54,309 bases of DNA from the NCBI GenBank assembly GCA_009695275.1, contig SIBF01000002.1:1-54309 (forward strand), read 5' to 3'. The stretch's first letter is position 1. Each line of letters begins with the position of its first letter. Of the stretch, positions 44,691-53,230 are shown piece after piece. A model generated the notes under the pieces. That model had not been told where the DNA came from. It saw only the letters and a program-made list of their open reading frames with translations, and ran no database searches. This DNA is from Pedosphaera sp. GTDB lineage: Bacteria; Verrucomicrobiota; Verrucomicrobiia; Limisphaerales; F1-12-MAGs170. Both the position numbers and the translations under genes were made by a program.

Positions 44691-45866
44691 CTATCGAATG
44701 CTGCCGTAGGCTTCTTCGATCAACGCGCGGAAATTATTCTCGCCGACCTTGACGATCTTGAATTCCCGTTCGGCGCTCTCCTGGGAATCGCTGGCGTGCG
44801 CGGCGTTGACCATGATGGTCTGCCCGAATTCGCGCCGGATCGAGCCTGGTGGCGCCTTGGAGGGATCGGTGGGGCCGAGCACATCGCGGATTTTGGCCAC
44901 GGCTTCCGGGCCTTCGTAAATCAGCGCAATGCACTTCTCCGATCCGGGCTGATGGCGCTGCTTCTCGGGCGTTTCGGCGGGAGACTTCCCGGACATGAAG
45001 CGGACGATGTTGCCGAACTGGTAGTCTCCGAAAAGCGGGCAGAGAGTCTCGCCCAACTGCTTTTCCTCCGCAGCGGGAACTGAAAAGCCGAGTTCCTGCT
45101 CGATGGCGGCCTTGGCGCGCGCACCGACAACATCGGTCAACTTCGTGCGCAGAACTTCGAGCACTGGCCCGTAAAACTCCATGGCATCGGCCACGCTCAT
45201 GCGCAGAACCTTGATTCCGACGATGTAGAGGCCCGTGCGGGAGAAGAAATCGATGACGTTGCCGGGGCGGCCGGTCGGGAAGCGAAAGTTATCCGGCTTG
45301 ATCAGGACGAGCGTCCGCTGGGAATTTTCGTTGGGAGCGTAGTTGATGGTGTTCTCGAGGATGCCACCGTCGGAGTCCGAGTAACGCGCCCAAAGCTTGA
45401 GTTTCGATTCCGCTTCATCGGCGACCGGAGCTGCCAGGACCGCTGGTTCGAAGTAACGAACATGGCCATCTTCTCCGAGAATCAAATCGCCGTAGGTGTC
45501 CCGGATGGTTTCCCCGCTCGCGCGAGTGGTGCTGATGTTGCCCACCACGCCTCGTATTTTCCGGACCGCATCATCGCCCTTGAAGAGAAGCATCATCACC
45601 CGGCGCCGGCGGCCGGTCTTCGGATCGGGGGCGAGGTTTTCGAGGATGTAATCGCGAATGAGTTCCTGGATGTGCCGATCCTGCGGGTCCTGGGCTGAAA
45701 CAACCGCCTGGGAGTAAGCCGTCACCAGCTCCGCGCTCGGCGCGAACATCCGCGCCGCCACCAGATCCAGGCCGGTTCTGGTGATCAGACGCGCCAGAAT
45801 TCCGCCCGTCCGGGATTTGTAGAGGGAATACGGAGTAACAATGACGTAGGCGATCTGCTCCGGCAT
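44691..45866 (-). CDS. ndk: Tandem-domain nucleoside diphosphate kinase
   Basis: About 391 residues from the ATG at 45866; the TTG at 45881 would overlap the upstream gene. Two NDK-like domains are visible. The N-terminal copy (~1-165) begins EQIAYVIVTPYSL and lacks the catalytic His segment (GDLILGEDGH where NxxHGSDS is usual). The C-terminal copy (~195-391) has TLVLIKPDNF and NAAHASDSQESAEREF with catalytic His357, so it should be active in transferring phosphate between nucleoside tri- and diphosphates. It carries insertions relative to the usual 140-residue enzyme. The gene follows a DUF5679 zinc-ribbon gene by 11 bases and is likely co-transcribed. Confidence 0.88.
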   Translation of the reverse strand: MPEQIAYVIVTPYSLYKSRTGGILARLITRTGLDLVAARMFAPSAELVTAYSQAVVSAQDPQDRHIQELIRDYILENLAPDPKTGRRRRVMMLLFKGDDAVRKIRGVVGNISTTRASGETIRDTYGDLILGEDGHVRYFEPAVLAAPVADEAESKLKLWARYSDSDGGILENTINYAPNENSQRTLVLIKPDNFRFPTGRPGNVIDFFSRTGLYIVGIKVLRMSVADAMEFYGPVLEVLRTKLTDVVGARAKAAIEQELGFSVPAAEEKQLGETLCPLFGDYQFGNIVRFMSGKSPAETPEKQRHQPGSEKCIALIYEGPEAVAKIRDVLGPTDPSKAPPGSIRREFGQTIMVNAAHASDSQESAEREFKIVKVGENNFRALIEEAYGSIR

Positions 45867-45877
45867 AACAAGAGGGA

Positions 45878-46066
45878 TCAAGTGCCGGGCGCAGCAGGCG
45901 GCGGCACGACGGCGGGCGTCGCTTTACCGCCAAGGATCTTGAACATGACGACGCCGCAGGTGGGGCACTTGCCCTTGATTGCCTTGCGACCGTTCTTCAT
46001 GAGTTCCTCAACGGCGTCGGCAATCTCCTTCTTAGATTTACATTTGACGCAGTAGCCTTCGGACAT
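45878..46066 (-). CDS. DUF5679 small zinc-ribbon protein
   Basis: 62 residues. YCVKCKSKKEI and KGKCPTCGVVM provide two CxxC pairs, forming a zinc ribbon of the DUF5679 type. The tail is Pro/Ala-rich. Such proteins are found in actinobacteria and PVC bacteria, often near nucleic-acid-related genes; their role is unknown. It lies upstream of the tandem NDK in the same orientation, 11 bases apart. Confidence 0.85.
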   Translation of the reverse strand: MSEGYCVKCKSKKEIADAVEELMKNGRKAIKGKCPTCGVVMFKILGGKATPAVVPPPAAPGT

Positions 46067-46501
46067 AATCGGGTGCGCGGACGCCTCTGGCGGTGGCGCG
46101 GCAGCAGGTTACGGGTCGGCTGCGAGCAGCGTCAACAGGGAAACGGGCGGGTAAAAACCACCCAGGCGCAGCTCCGGAACAGGACAGGCACCGTGCCGAG
46201 TCGTTCCTTCCCTCCCTGAGAGCAACGAGCGGGAAGAGGTTTGAATAGAGGGGAAATCCGCGAATATCGACCACGAATAGCCACCAATCGCGGGGTGTGA
46301 TCAAAAGTGGATGAGGCAAGTGAGAGGTTGTGGCATCACCTATTGTTTCCCTCTCCCAGCGGAAGAGGGATTAAGGGTGAGGGCGAGTTCTCCCGGGATT
46401 CCACCAGCATTTTGGCGGGGGCCGGGGAGCCTGACTTGGTTAATTGCATCACTTTCACAGATCTGTTGTCGTGGGCAATAAAATCTCCTATTCCTCAATG
46501 C
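46067..46501. other. Intergenic region with a palindromic repeat
   Basis: 435 bases between the divergent DUF5679 and epimerase genes. At 46349-46387, CCCTCTCCCAGCGG...AGGGTGAGGG is an imperfect inverted repeat of a kind common in bacterial spacers; in frame it reads PSPSGRGIKGEGE, which is why the epimerase frame seems to extend upstream. The rest is GC-rich and unassigned; I looked for SRP, RNase P and tRNA signatures and saw none. Confidence 0.5.
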
Positions 46502-47572
46502 GTGCCTGATCTCCTCGCCAAAACGATTCAACAGGATTCCTCGACTCTTCCTGAACGTGTCCAGGATGAAACTGAACTCGATGATTTGCTGACCCGCCCG
46601 AGTCCTCGATTGATCGAATCGATCAAAGGGATTCCAAAACGCCTTCTGATACTTGGTGCCGGTGGCAAGATGGGACCGACGCTCGCTGTGCTCGCCAAGC
46701 GCGCTGCCACGCTCGCAGGCGTCGAGGTCGAGGTTGTTGCCGCCAGTCGCTTCTCCGACGCTCGATCCCGTCAATGGCTCGAATCCCATGAGGTTAACAC
46801 GTGCGTCACCGATCTCCTCGACCGCCGCAGCCTGGAGAACCTTCCTGACTCCACACACATCATTTATCTGGTCGGCCTGAAATTTGGCACCTCTGATAAT
46901 CCTTCGCTAACATGGGCGGCCAACACTCTCGCTCCGGCCCACGTTGCCGAAAGATTTCCAAAAGCCCGGATCGTCGCGTTGTCCACAGGAAATGTTTATC
47001 CATTCGTTCCGGTGGACTCTGGAGGCGCCACAGAAGATCACGCATTGACGCCGGTGGGCGAGTATCCGAATGCCGCCGTCGCCCGGGAGAGAATCTTCGA
47101 TTATTTCTCGCGTGAGAACGGCACTCGCATCGCCTTGCTCCGCCTTAACTACGCGGTGGAGCTTCGCTACGGCGTGCTCCTGGACATAGCGCAAAGGGTT
47201 TGGGCCGGACAACCGGTCGATCTGGCCGCAAGTCGCTTCAATAGCATCTGGCAAGGGGATGCCAACGACATGATCCTGCGGGCGTTTCCATTGACATCCA
47301 GTCCCGCGAGCAGTTGGAACCTGACCGGGCCTTGTCTCCGGGTTCGTGAAATCGCCTTCCAATTTGGAGAAATTCTTGGACGAGCACCGGTCTTTACCGG
47401 CGAGGAATCCAACACCGCCCTCCTGAGCAATCCTCAAAGGCTCTATTCCCATTTGGGTCCACCTTCCACACCGCTGGGCGACATCCTGCGTTGGACGGCG
47501 CATTGGGTTCAGTCTGGCGGACGTTGCTTGAACAAACCCACCCACTTCGAGGTGCGCGATGGCCAATACTGA
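46502..47572 (+). CDS. NAD-dependent epimerase/dehydratase-like protein
   Basis: About 356 residues from a GTG at 46502. The frame is open back to 46307, but that stretch is intergenic repeat, so the start is placed later; it remains uncertain. RLLILGAGGKMGPTLAVLAKRA is the Rossmann NAD(P) loop; IVALSTGNVYPFV and the downstream YPNAAVARERIFDYFS segment fit the extended SDR pattern, although the usual YxxxK is altered to YPNAAVAR. Probably acts on a sugar or sugar acid. Overlaps the next gene by 14 bases, the first of three overlapping genes. Confidence 0.75.
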   Translation: MPDLLAKTIQQDSSTLPERVQDETELDDLLTRPSPRLIESIKGIPKRLLILGAGGKMGPTLAVLAKRAATLAGVEVEVVAASRFSDARSRQWLESHEVNTCVTDLLDRRSLENLPDSTHIIYLVGLKFGTSDNPSLTWAANTLAPAHVAERFPKARIVALSTGNVYPFVPVDSGGATEDHALTPVGEYPNAAVARERIFDYFSRENGTRIALLRLNYAVELRYGVLLDIAQRVWAGQPVDLAASRFNSIWQGDANDMILRAFPLTSSPASSWNLTGPCLRVREIAFQFGEILGRAPVFTGEESNTALLSNPQRLYSHLGPPSTPLGDILRWTAHWVQSGGRCLNKPTHFEVRDGQY

Positions 47573-48620
47573 TCTGATCCGTAAGCGATTGCTGGAAGGC
47601 CTGGTCATCCCAGCACATCCCCTCGCGCTCACGCGCTCACGCCGATTGGACGAACGCCGACAACGGGCGTTGAGCCGCTACTACCATGCGGCTGGCGCAG
47701 GTGGACTCGCGGTCGGAGTTCACACCACACAGTTCGCCATACGTGCCAAGAAACACGGTCTCCTCAAACCGGTGCTCGAACTCGCCGCCACAACCGCTTC
47801 CGCCTGCGACGCCGCCACTGGACGTCACACCCTTCTCGTCGCCGGCATCTGCGGAAAGACGCAGCAGGCAAGCACCGAAGCGGAACTCGCGCGGAGCCTG
47901 GGTTACCACGCCGGCCTGCTTTCCCTCAGCGCACTGAAGAACGGAACCGTCTCCGAACTCATTTTTCACTGCCGGACTGTTGCCAGGGCGATTCCAATTT
48001 TTGGCTTCTATCTGCAACCTGCCGCTGGCGGACGCCTTCTGCCCTACGAGTTCTGGCGCCGTTTCGTTGAAATCGAGAACGTCGTTGGCATTAAGATCGC
48101 ACCATTCAATCGCTATCAAACCGTGGATGTCCTTCGCGCGGTCGCCAATTCCGGCCGCGCAGACATTGCTCTTTACACCGGCAATGATGACAACATCGTC
48201 ATGGATCTGCTCACGCCGCACCACCTCTCGACAGATCAAAACTCGCTACCGCTGCGGTTCGTCGGCGGGTTGCTCGGACATTGGGCGGTGTGGACGTGCA
48301 ACGCGGTGAAACTTCATGATGAGTGCCGCACTCTAGCGCGTTCGGGAAAATCCATTCCCCAGCAGATGCTCCGCCGGGCAATCGAAGTGACCGACTGCAA
48401 TGCCGCCTTTTTCGATGCTGCCAATCATTTCCACGGATGCATTCCCGGCATTCACGAAATTCTCCGGCGACAAGGTTTTCTTGAAGGAACCTGGTGCCTC
48501 GATCCAAAAGAGATTTTGAGCCCGGGCCAGAGCAAAGAAATCGACCGCGTCTGCCGGGCATATCCCCACCTGGCCGACGACGAGTTCGTCGCCAAACACA
48601 TCGACGAATGGCTCTGTTGA
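47559..48620 (+). CDS. Dihydrodipicolinate synthase (DapA) family aldolase/lyase
   Basis: A 353-residue TIM-barrel protein of the Schiff-base lyase family. NVVGIKIAPFN holds the expected Schiff-base Lys179. HTLLVAGICGKTQQASTEAEL fits the strand-loop segment that in DapA carries GTTGE, but is changed, and the YYN tyrosine motif reads FYLQP. It is longer than DapA (~290). The substrate is therefore probably a 2-keto sugar acid or similar, not aspartate semialdehyde. It lies between an epimerase gene (14-base overlap) and a hydrolase gene (13-base overlap), which points to a small catabolic operon. Confidence 0.85.
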   Translation: MANTDLIRKRLLEGLVIPAHPLALTRSRRLDERRQRALSRYYHAAGAGGLAVGVHTTQFAIRAKKHGLLKPVLELAATTASACDAATGRHTLLVAGICGKTQQASTEAELARSLGYHAGLLSLSALKNGTVSELIFHCRTVARAIPIFGFYLQPAAGGRLLPYEFWRRFVEIENVVGIKIAPFNRYQTVDVLRAVANSGRADIALYTGNDDNIVMDLLTPHHLSTDQNSLPLRFVGGLLGHWAVWTCNAVKLHDECRTLARSGKSIPQQMLRRAIEVTDCNAAFFDAANHFHGCIPGIHEILRRQGFLEGTWCLDPKEILSPGQSKEIDRVCRAYPHLADDEFVAKHIDEWLC

Positions 48621-49855
48621 AACATTTTTCCACCAGCAAGACGACTGCGGTGATGGCGCTGTTGAGCCTCATGCTGCCCGCACCAGCGCCGGCAGAAGCG
48701 CCGAGTGCCGTAGCAAAATCCGCAGATGGCAGACTGGCGTTGGTCGCTGAAACAGCCGGTGCCCGCCAGAATTCTGCATCACAAGTCACCACCAATTCTC
48801 CGCGCCAGCTCATCGAACCCTTCTTTCATCCACCGTCCGAACTGGCCACGAACTTCGGACGCTATCACTCTCCCCTGCTCTTCAACGACGGCAGGCGCGT
48901 CACAAGTGCCTCGGACTGGCCGGGACGCAGGGCGGAAATCTTCCGGGAGTGGATGGATTTAATGGGATCCTGGCCATCGGTGATCGAGAAACCACGGCTG
49001 GAGATTTTGAGCGCAATACGGCGCGACAACTTCACGCAGCAGCGTGTCCGCTTGGAAATCGCGCCGGCCCAATCTGGCGAAGGTTGGCTGTTGGTGCCCG
49101 ATGGGAAAGGCCCGTTTCCCGCAGTGCTCGTCGTCTATTACGAACCCGAAACCAGCGTCGGATTGAACGACAAACAACCGTTCCGCGATTTCGCTCTTCA
49201 GCTCACGCAACGAGGTTTTGTCACACTGAGCATTGGCACGCCAGGCGGCAATGCGTGGAAGCCGGAGACCGGGAGTGCGTCGTGCCAGCCTTTGTCCTTC
49301 CACGCTTACGTCGCCGCGAATTGCTGGCAGGCGCTCGCCAACATTCCGGAAGTGGATGCCCGCCGGATCGGCGTCACCGGCCACAGTTATGGCGGAAAAT
49401 GGGCGATGTTCGCCGCTGCATTGTGGGACAAGTTCGCCGCTGTCGCCGTAAGTGATCCTGGTATCGTGTTCGACGAGACCCGCTCGAACGTGAATTACTG
49501 GGAACCTTGGTATCTTGGATTCGATCCCGCACAGAAGCGCCCGAAAGCTGGAATCCCCTCTGCTGAAAACCCTCGCACCGGAGCTTACCGGACCATGATC
49601 GACCGGGGCCGGGATCTTCATGAGCTACACGCGCTTATTGCCCCTCGCCCGTTCCTCGTCAGCGGCGGCGCCGAAGATTCGGTGATCCGCTGGTCGGCTC
49701 TCAACCATCTTGTTCAAGTCAATCAACTGCTCGGACGCACCAATCGTGTAGCCATGACGACTCGCAAAGAACACACGCCCAATCCCGAGTCGAACGCACA
49801 ACTCTGCGCTTTCTTCGCACACTTTCTGTCATCAGCCCCGGCGCAATCGCATTGA
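48608..49855 (+). CDS. Secreted alpha/beta hydrolase (acetyl xylan esterase/dienelactone hydrolase-like)
   Basis: About 415 residues from the ATG at 48608; the frame extends to 48494, but only the later start gives a leader (KTTAVMALLSLMLPAPAPAEA). The nucleophile is S260 in VTGHSYGGKWAMFAA. Candidate acid and base residues are Asp in SGGAEDSVIRWS and His in RKEHTPNPES near the C-terminus. The family includes esterases acting on carbohydrate esters; the natural substrate is unknown. It is the last gene of the three-gene overlapping operon. Confidence 0.8.
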   Translation: MALLKHFSTSKTTAVMALLSLMLPAPAPAEAPSAVAKSADGRLALVAETAGARQNSASQVTTNSPRQLIEPFFHPPSELATNFGRYHSPLLFNDGRRVTSASDWPGRRAEIFREWMDLMGSWPSVIEKPRLEILSAIRRDNFTQQRVRLEIAPAQSGEGWLLVPDGKGPFPAVLVVYYEPETSVGLNDKQPFRDFALQLTQRGFVTLSIGTPGGNAWKPETGSASCQPLSFHAYVAANCWQALANIPEVDARRIGVTGHSYGGKWAMFAAALWDKFAAVAVSDPGIVFDETRSNVNYWEPWYLGFDPAQKRPKAGIPSAENPRTGAYRTMIDRGRDLHELHALIAPRPFLVSGGAEDSVIRWSALNHLVQVNQLLGRTNRVAMTTRKEHTPNPESNAQLCAFFAHFLSSAPAQSH

Positions 49856-49948
49856 GGGAACAACTGGACACTTGACCGGCCAGCCGCGTGTCGAAAAACA
49901 GTTCTTGAACCTTCGCGGTTGAACTGCTGTTTCTTTTTAATGCTCACA

Positions 49949-52000
49949 ATGAAACTCAAGCACGTTACGTCCCTGTTTTGCACTTCAGCACTTCTGGCTT
50001 CTGCTGGCTACACAAGCGGCGCTCAACCGTCCGCAAACCCCGGTGGCGTCGGGCCAGCCGCCGCGCGCGACAGTCTGAGAGGGCTTAAGACCCCCGATGG
50101 CGTCGAAGCAACCCTGTTTGCCTCCGAACCGATGGTTCGAAACCCGACTGACATGGACATCGATTCTCGGGGTCGCGTGTGGATCACGGAAGGAGTGAAT
50201 TACCGGCTGTTTCAGAAATGGGGAAAACTTCGCCCTGAGGGCGATCGCATCGTCATCCTAGAAGACACGAACGGCGACGGCACCGCCGACAAGGAGATCA
50301 CTTTTTACCAGGGCAACGAAATCAACGCTGCCCTCGGCATCTGCGTCCTGGGTGACAAGGTGATCGTCTCCTGCTCGCCCAATATCTTCATTTTCACCGA
50401 TGCCAATCACGATGACAAAGCGGACGGGCCACCCGTCAAGCTCTTCACCGGCATCAAGGGTGTAGATCACGATCACGGCGTCCACGCCTTTGTCTTCGGG
50501 CCCGACGGAAAACTTTACTTCAACATGGGCAACGACGGCCGCGAGCTTCACCGCCCGGACGGCAGCCTGGTGAAGGACGTGGAAGGCAACGAGATCATCA
50601 CGCGCGGCAAACCTTACCGGCAGGGGCTGGCCTTCCGATGCAACATGGATGGAAGCGAGTTTGAAGTGTTGGGGCACAATTTCCGGAACAACTACGAACT
50701 TGCCGTGGACTCCTTTGGTACTGTCTGGCAATCAGACAACGATGACGACGGCAATCGCGGCGTTCACATTAACTACGTCATGGAGCACGGGAATTTCGGT
50801 TACGTGGACGAGATGACCGGCGCTGGTTGGAGCGACGGTTGGAAAAAGGCCCAGGCAAAAGGAGCCAAAGAGGATGAGCGCCCCGCTTATCATTTCCATC
50901 AGTACGATCCAGGCGTCGTGCCGGCATTGCTTATGACGGGTGGCGGATCGCCCACAGGCATCCTGGTCTATGAAGGCAACCTCCTGCCCGGAGCTTTCCG
51001 CAACCAGGTTATCCATTGCGACGCGGGTCCCCGGGTCGTCCGTGCTTATCCGGCTGAAAAATCCGGTGCCGGCTACTCGGCACGAAGCGTTGATCTGCTT
51101 GCCGCGGACGATGCCGAGAAATGGTACCGTCCATCCGATGTTTGCGTAGCGCCAGATGGCTCCGTTTATATCGCTGACTGGAACGATTCGGGTGTTGGCG
51201 GACACTACATGGCCGATCAAAATGTCGAGACAATGACAGGCCGCGTGTACCGGGTCGCACCCAAAGGCAACAAGCCGTCCGTTCCGAAGCTTGATCTGAG
51301 CACCACCTCCGGCGCCGTTGCGGCTCTGCAGTCACCGAATCACGCCACGCGTTACCTCGCCTGGACAAAGCTCAACGAATTGCAAGGAAAGGCCCAGAAG
51401 GATTTGGAGAAACTCTGGAAAGGAAAGGATTCCCGTCAACGTGCCCGCGCTTTGCATCTGCTTGCCCGCATCAAAGGCAGCGAGAAGAAATACGTGGACC
51501 AGGGGCTCAAGGATGCTGACCCAGATATTCGCATCACCGCGCTGCGGATCGCCCGCGAACGCAAGCTGGATGTGATTCCCTATCTGAAAACGCTCTCAGG
51601 AGATTCTTCCGCTCAGGTTCGTCGTGAGTGTGCTCTGGCTCTTTTCCACAGTCAGTCCCCGGACGCCGCGAAGATTTGGGCTGACCTGGCAAAACAGCAT
51701 GACGGCAAGGACCGTTGGTACGTCGAAGCTCTGGGAATCGGGGCGGACGGACAATGGGACAAGTTCATGGATGCCTGGCTCGCGCAAACGGGCTCCAACA
51801 CCGCCAGCGCCTCGGCGCGCGACATTATCTGGCGGTCACGAGGCAAGAAGACCCCGGACCTCCTGGCGCGAATCATTACGGACAAGAACACTTCGGCTCC
51901 CGATCGCACGCGCTACATGCGTTCACTGGACTTCATCACCGGCCCAGAGAAGGACGCCGCGCTGCTGAAACTGTTGACCGCCGGAAGCGACTCGAAGTAA
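49949..52000 (+). CDS. PVC-type membrane-bound dehydrogenase domain protein (propeller plus HEAT repeats)
   Basis: About 683 residues from the ATG at 49949, with a signal peptide (HVTSLFCTSALLASAGYTSGA). The N-terminal part (LKTPDGVEATLFASEPMVRNPTDMDIDSRGRVWI split over ~35-75) is the Pirellula/Verrucomicrobium-type dehydrogenase propeller domain; ILEDTNGDGTADKEITF and DANHDDKADG are its Asp-rich, Ca-binding-like blades. Residues ~455-680 are HEAT-like helical repeats. In most relatives this is fused to a C-terminal CxxCH cytochrome domain; here the heme part is a separate downstream gene. The substrate is unknown, perhaps a sugar or alcohol. Confidence 0.87.
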   Translation: MKLKHVTSLFCTSALLASAGYTSGAQPSANPGGVGPAAARDSLRGLKTPDGVEATLFASEPMVRNPTDMDIDSRGRVWITEGVNYRLFQKWGKLRPEGDRIVILEDTNGDGTADKEITFYQGNEINAALGICVLGDKVIVSCSPNIFIFTDANHDDKADGPPVKLFTGIKGVDHDHGVHAFVFGPDGKLYFNMGNDGRELHRPDGSLVKDVEGNEIITRGKPYRQGLAFRCNMDGSEFEVLGHNFRNNYELAVDSFGTVWQSDNDDDGNRGVHINYVMEHGNFGYVDEMTGAGWSDGWKKAQAKGAKEDERPAYHFHQYDPGVVPALLMTGGGSPTGILVYEGNLLPGAFRNQVIHCDAGPRVVRAYPAEKSGAGYSARSVDLLAADDAEKWYRPSDVCVAPDGSVYIADWNDSGVGGHYMADQNVETMTGRVYRVAPKGNKPSVPKLDLSTTSGAVAALQSPNHATRYLAWTKLNELQGKAQKDLEKLWKGKDSRQRARALHLLARIKGSEKKYVDQGLKDADPDIRITALRIARERKLDVIPYLKTLSGDSSAQVRRECALALFHSQSPDAAKIWADLAKQHDGKDRWYVEALGIGADGQWDKFMDAWLAQTGSNTASASARDIIWRSRGKKTPDLLARIITDKNTSAPDRTRYMRSLDFITGPEKDAALLKLLTAGSDSK

Positions 52001-52025
52001 GCCAGTCCACCTGCGGAATATCAAT

Positions 52026-52053
52026 GAGCGGCCCACGGGCCGCTCTCTTTTTC
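52026..52053 (+). terminator. Intrinsic terminator between the dehydrogenase and cytochrome genes
   Basis: GAGCGGCC (52026-52033) pairs with GGCCGCTC (52038-52045) around a CACG loop, followed by TCTTTTTC. The next ATG (52054) comes directly after the T-run. Confidence 0.8.
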
Positions 52054-53163
52054 ATGAAGTGCCGTTTCTCGATCCTTCTTGCCGCGCTGACTGCGGCTAT
52101 TGCGACAGGTTCTCTGGCTGCCGACGACAACAACGCCGTGGCCATCGAAGCCTTGAGCCGACTCAAGGAAGTCGATCTCGACGCCAATCCAGCGATCAAG
52201 AGCGCGGTGCTACGCATCATCGAATCGACCAAGGGCACGGCACAGTTCGTGGAACTCGTTCGAGATTTCAAACTGAAGGGGCAGGACGCTGCACTCCTGG
52301 ACTACGCCCTGTCCCATCCCTCAGAATCCGCAGCAGCCGATGCTGTCCGGCTATTGATGGTGAACAAGAGCGACTCATTGATCGACAAGACACTCAAGAG
52401 CTCCGATGCGAACAAGCTGATCGAGCCCCTTGGCAACACTGGCGAACGACAGATCGTTCCTTTTCTGCTGCCGCTGTTGACAGATACTTCAAAGGATGTG
52501 GCCCTCCGCCAGCGGGTTTTGCGGGCGCTTGCTCAAGTCCAGGATGGCGCGGCGGAGATTCTCAAGCTGGCAAAGAATGAGAAGCTTCCCGCTGACCTCA
52601 AATTGGTTGCCAGTTCTGAATTGAACAACGTTCGTTGGGCTTCGATAAAGTCCGAGGCTGCCCAACTGTTGCCGCCGCCACAGAGCCAGAACTCGGAGCC
52701 GCTGCCGCCCATCTCGGAGCTCATGAAACGCACCGGTGACCCGCAGCGGGGAGCGGAGCTTTTCCAGAGCCCACAGGTTGCTTGTGCCAGTTGTCATCAA
52801 GTGAATAGCAAAGGCATCGATTTCGGCCCAAAACTTTCCGAGATCGGTACCAAGCTCGGCAAGGACGCTCTTTACGCCGCCATCCTTGATCCGAACGCAG
52901 GCATTTCGTTCGGCTACGAAACCTGGCAACTGGAACTCAAGAACGGTGATGAAGGCTACGGGTTGATCGCGAGTGAAACCGAATCCGAAGTGGCGATCAA
53001 GAGCGCTGGCGGAATCCTGACGAGATATAAGAAATCGGACATCGCCAAACGCGAAAAGCTTGCGACATCCACCATGCCTTCCGGCCTGCAACAAGCGATG
53101 ACCACTCAGCAGCTCGTCGATTTGGTCGAATATCTTTCAACTCTGAAGAAAGTGGCGGAGTAA
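52054..53163 (+). CDS. Heme-binding c-type cytochrome domain protein (PVC CxxCH type)
   Basis: 369 residues from the ATG at 52054, with a signal peptide (FSILLAALTAAIATGSLA). Residues ~25-225 are HEAT-like helices; the C-terminal domain holds CASCH (C244, C247, H248) followed by FGPKLSEIG and YAAILDPNAGISFGYETW, the conserved PVC heme-binding pattern (TIGR02603-type). It is expected to take electrons from the dehydrogenase encoded just upstream. The frame is open farther upstream, but that part lies across the terminator and overlaps the previous gene in another frame. Confidence 0.87.
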   Translation: MKCRFSILLAALTAAIATGSLAADDNNAVAIEALSRLKEVDLDANPAIKSAVLRIIESTKGTAQFVELVRDFKLKGQDAALLDYALSHPSESAAADAVRLLMVNKSDSLIDKTLKSSDANKLIEPLGNTGERQIVPFLLPLLTDTSKDVALRQRVLRALAQVQDGAAEILKLAKNEKLPADLKLVASSELNNVRWASIKSEAAQLLPPPQSQNSEPLPPISELMKRTGDPQRGAELFQSPQVACASCHQVNSKGIDFGPKLSEIGTKLGKDALYAAILDPNAGISFGYETWQLELKNGDEGYGLIASETESEVAIKSAGGILTRYKKSDIAKREKLATSTMPSGLQQAMTTQQLVDLVEYLSTLKKVAE

Positions 53164-53200
53164 AAATAAAAAGTTGGCGCCGCTTGCGCAGCGCCAACTT
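53163..53200 (-). terminator. Intrinsic terminator of the minus-strand prepilin-like gene
   Basis: A perfect 10-bp stem (53171-53180 and 53191-53200, loop of 10). Read on the minus strand it is followed by TTTATTTTTA; on the plus strand it is not followed by T residues. It lies 30 bases past the minus-strand stop. Confidence 0.8.
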
Positions 53201-53230
53201 AAAAGCCTTGAGACAATCGGACCGGATTGC

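Noticed and set aside
46067-46306. GC-rich block upstream of the DUF5679 gene considered as an SRP RNA or other small RNA
   Set aside because: A CCGGA segment invited comparison, but the conserved SRP loop and closing helix could not be found.
46307-46501. N-terminal extension of the epimerase frame
   Set aside because: It translates an intergenic palindromic repeat (PSPSGRGIKGEGE), so it is not believed to be protein.
47559-48620. Assignment of the DHDPS-family gene as dapA
   Set aside because: Longer than DapA, altered GTTGE and YYN motifs, and located in a catabolic-looking operon.
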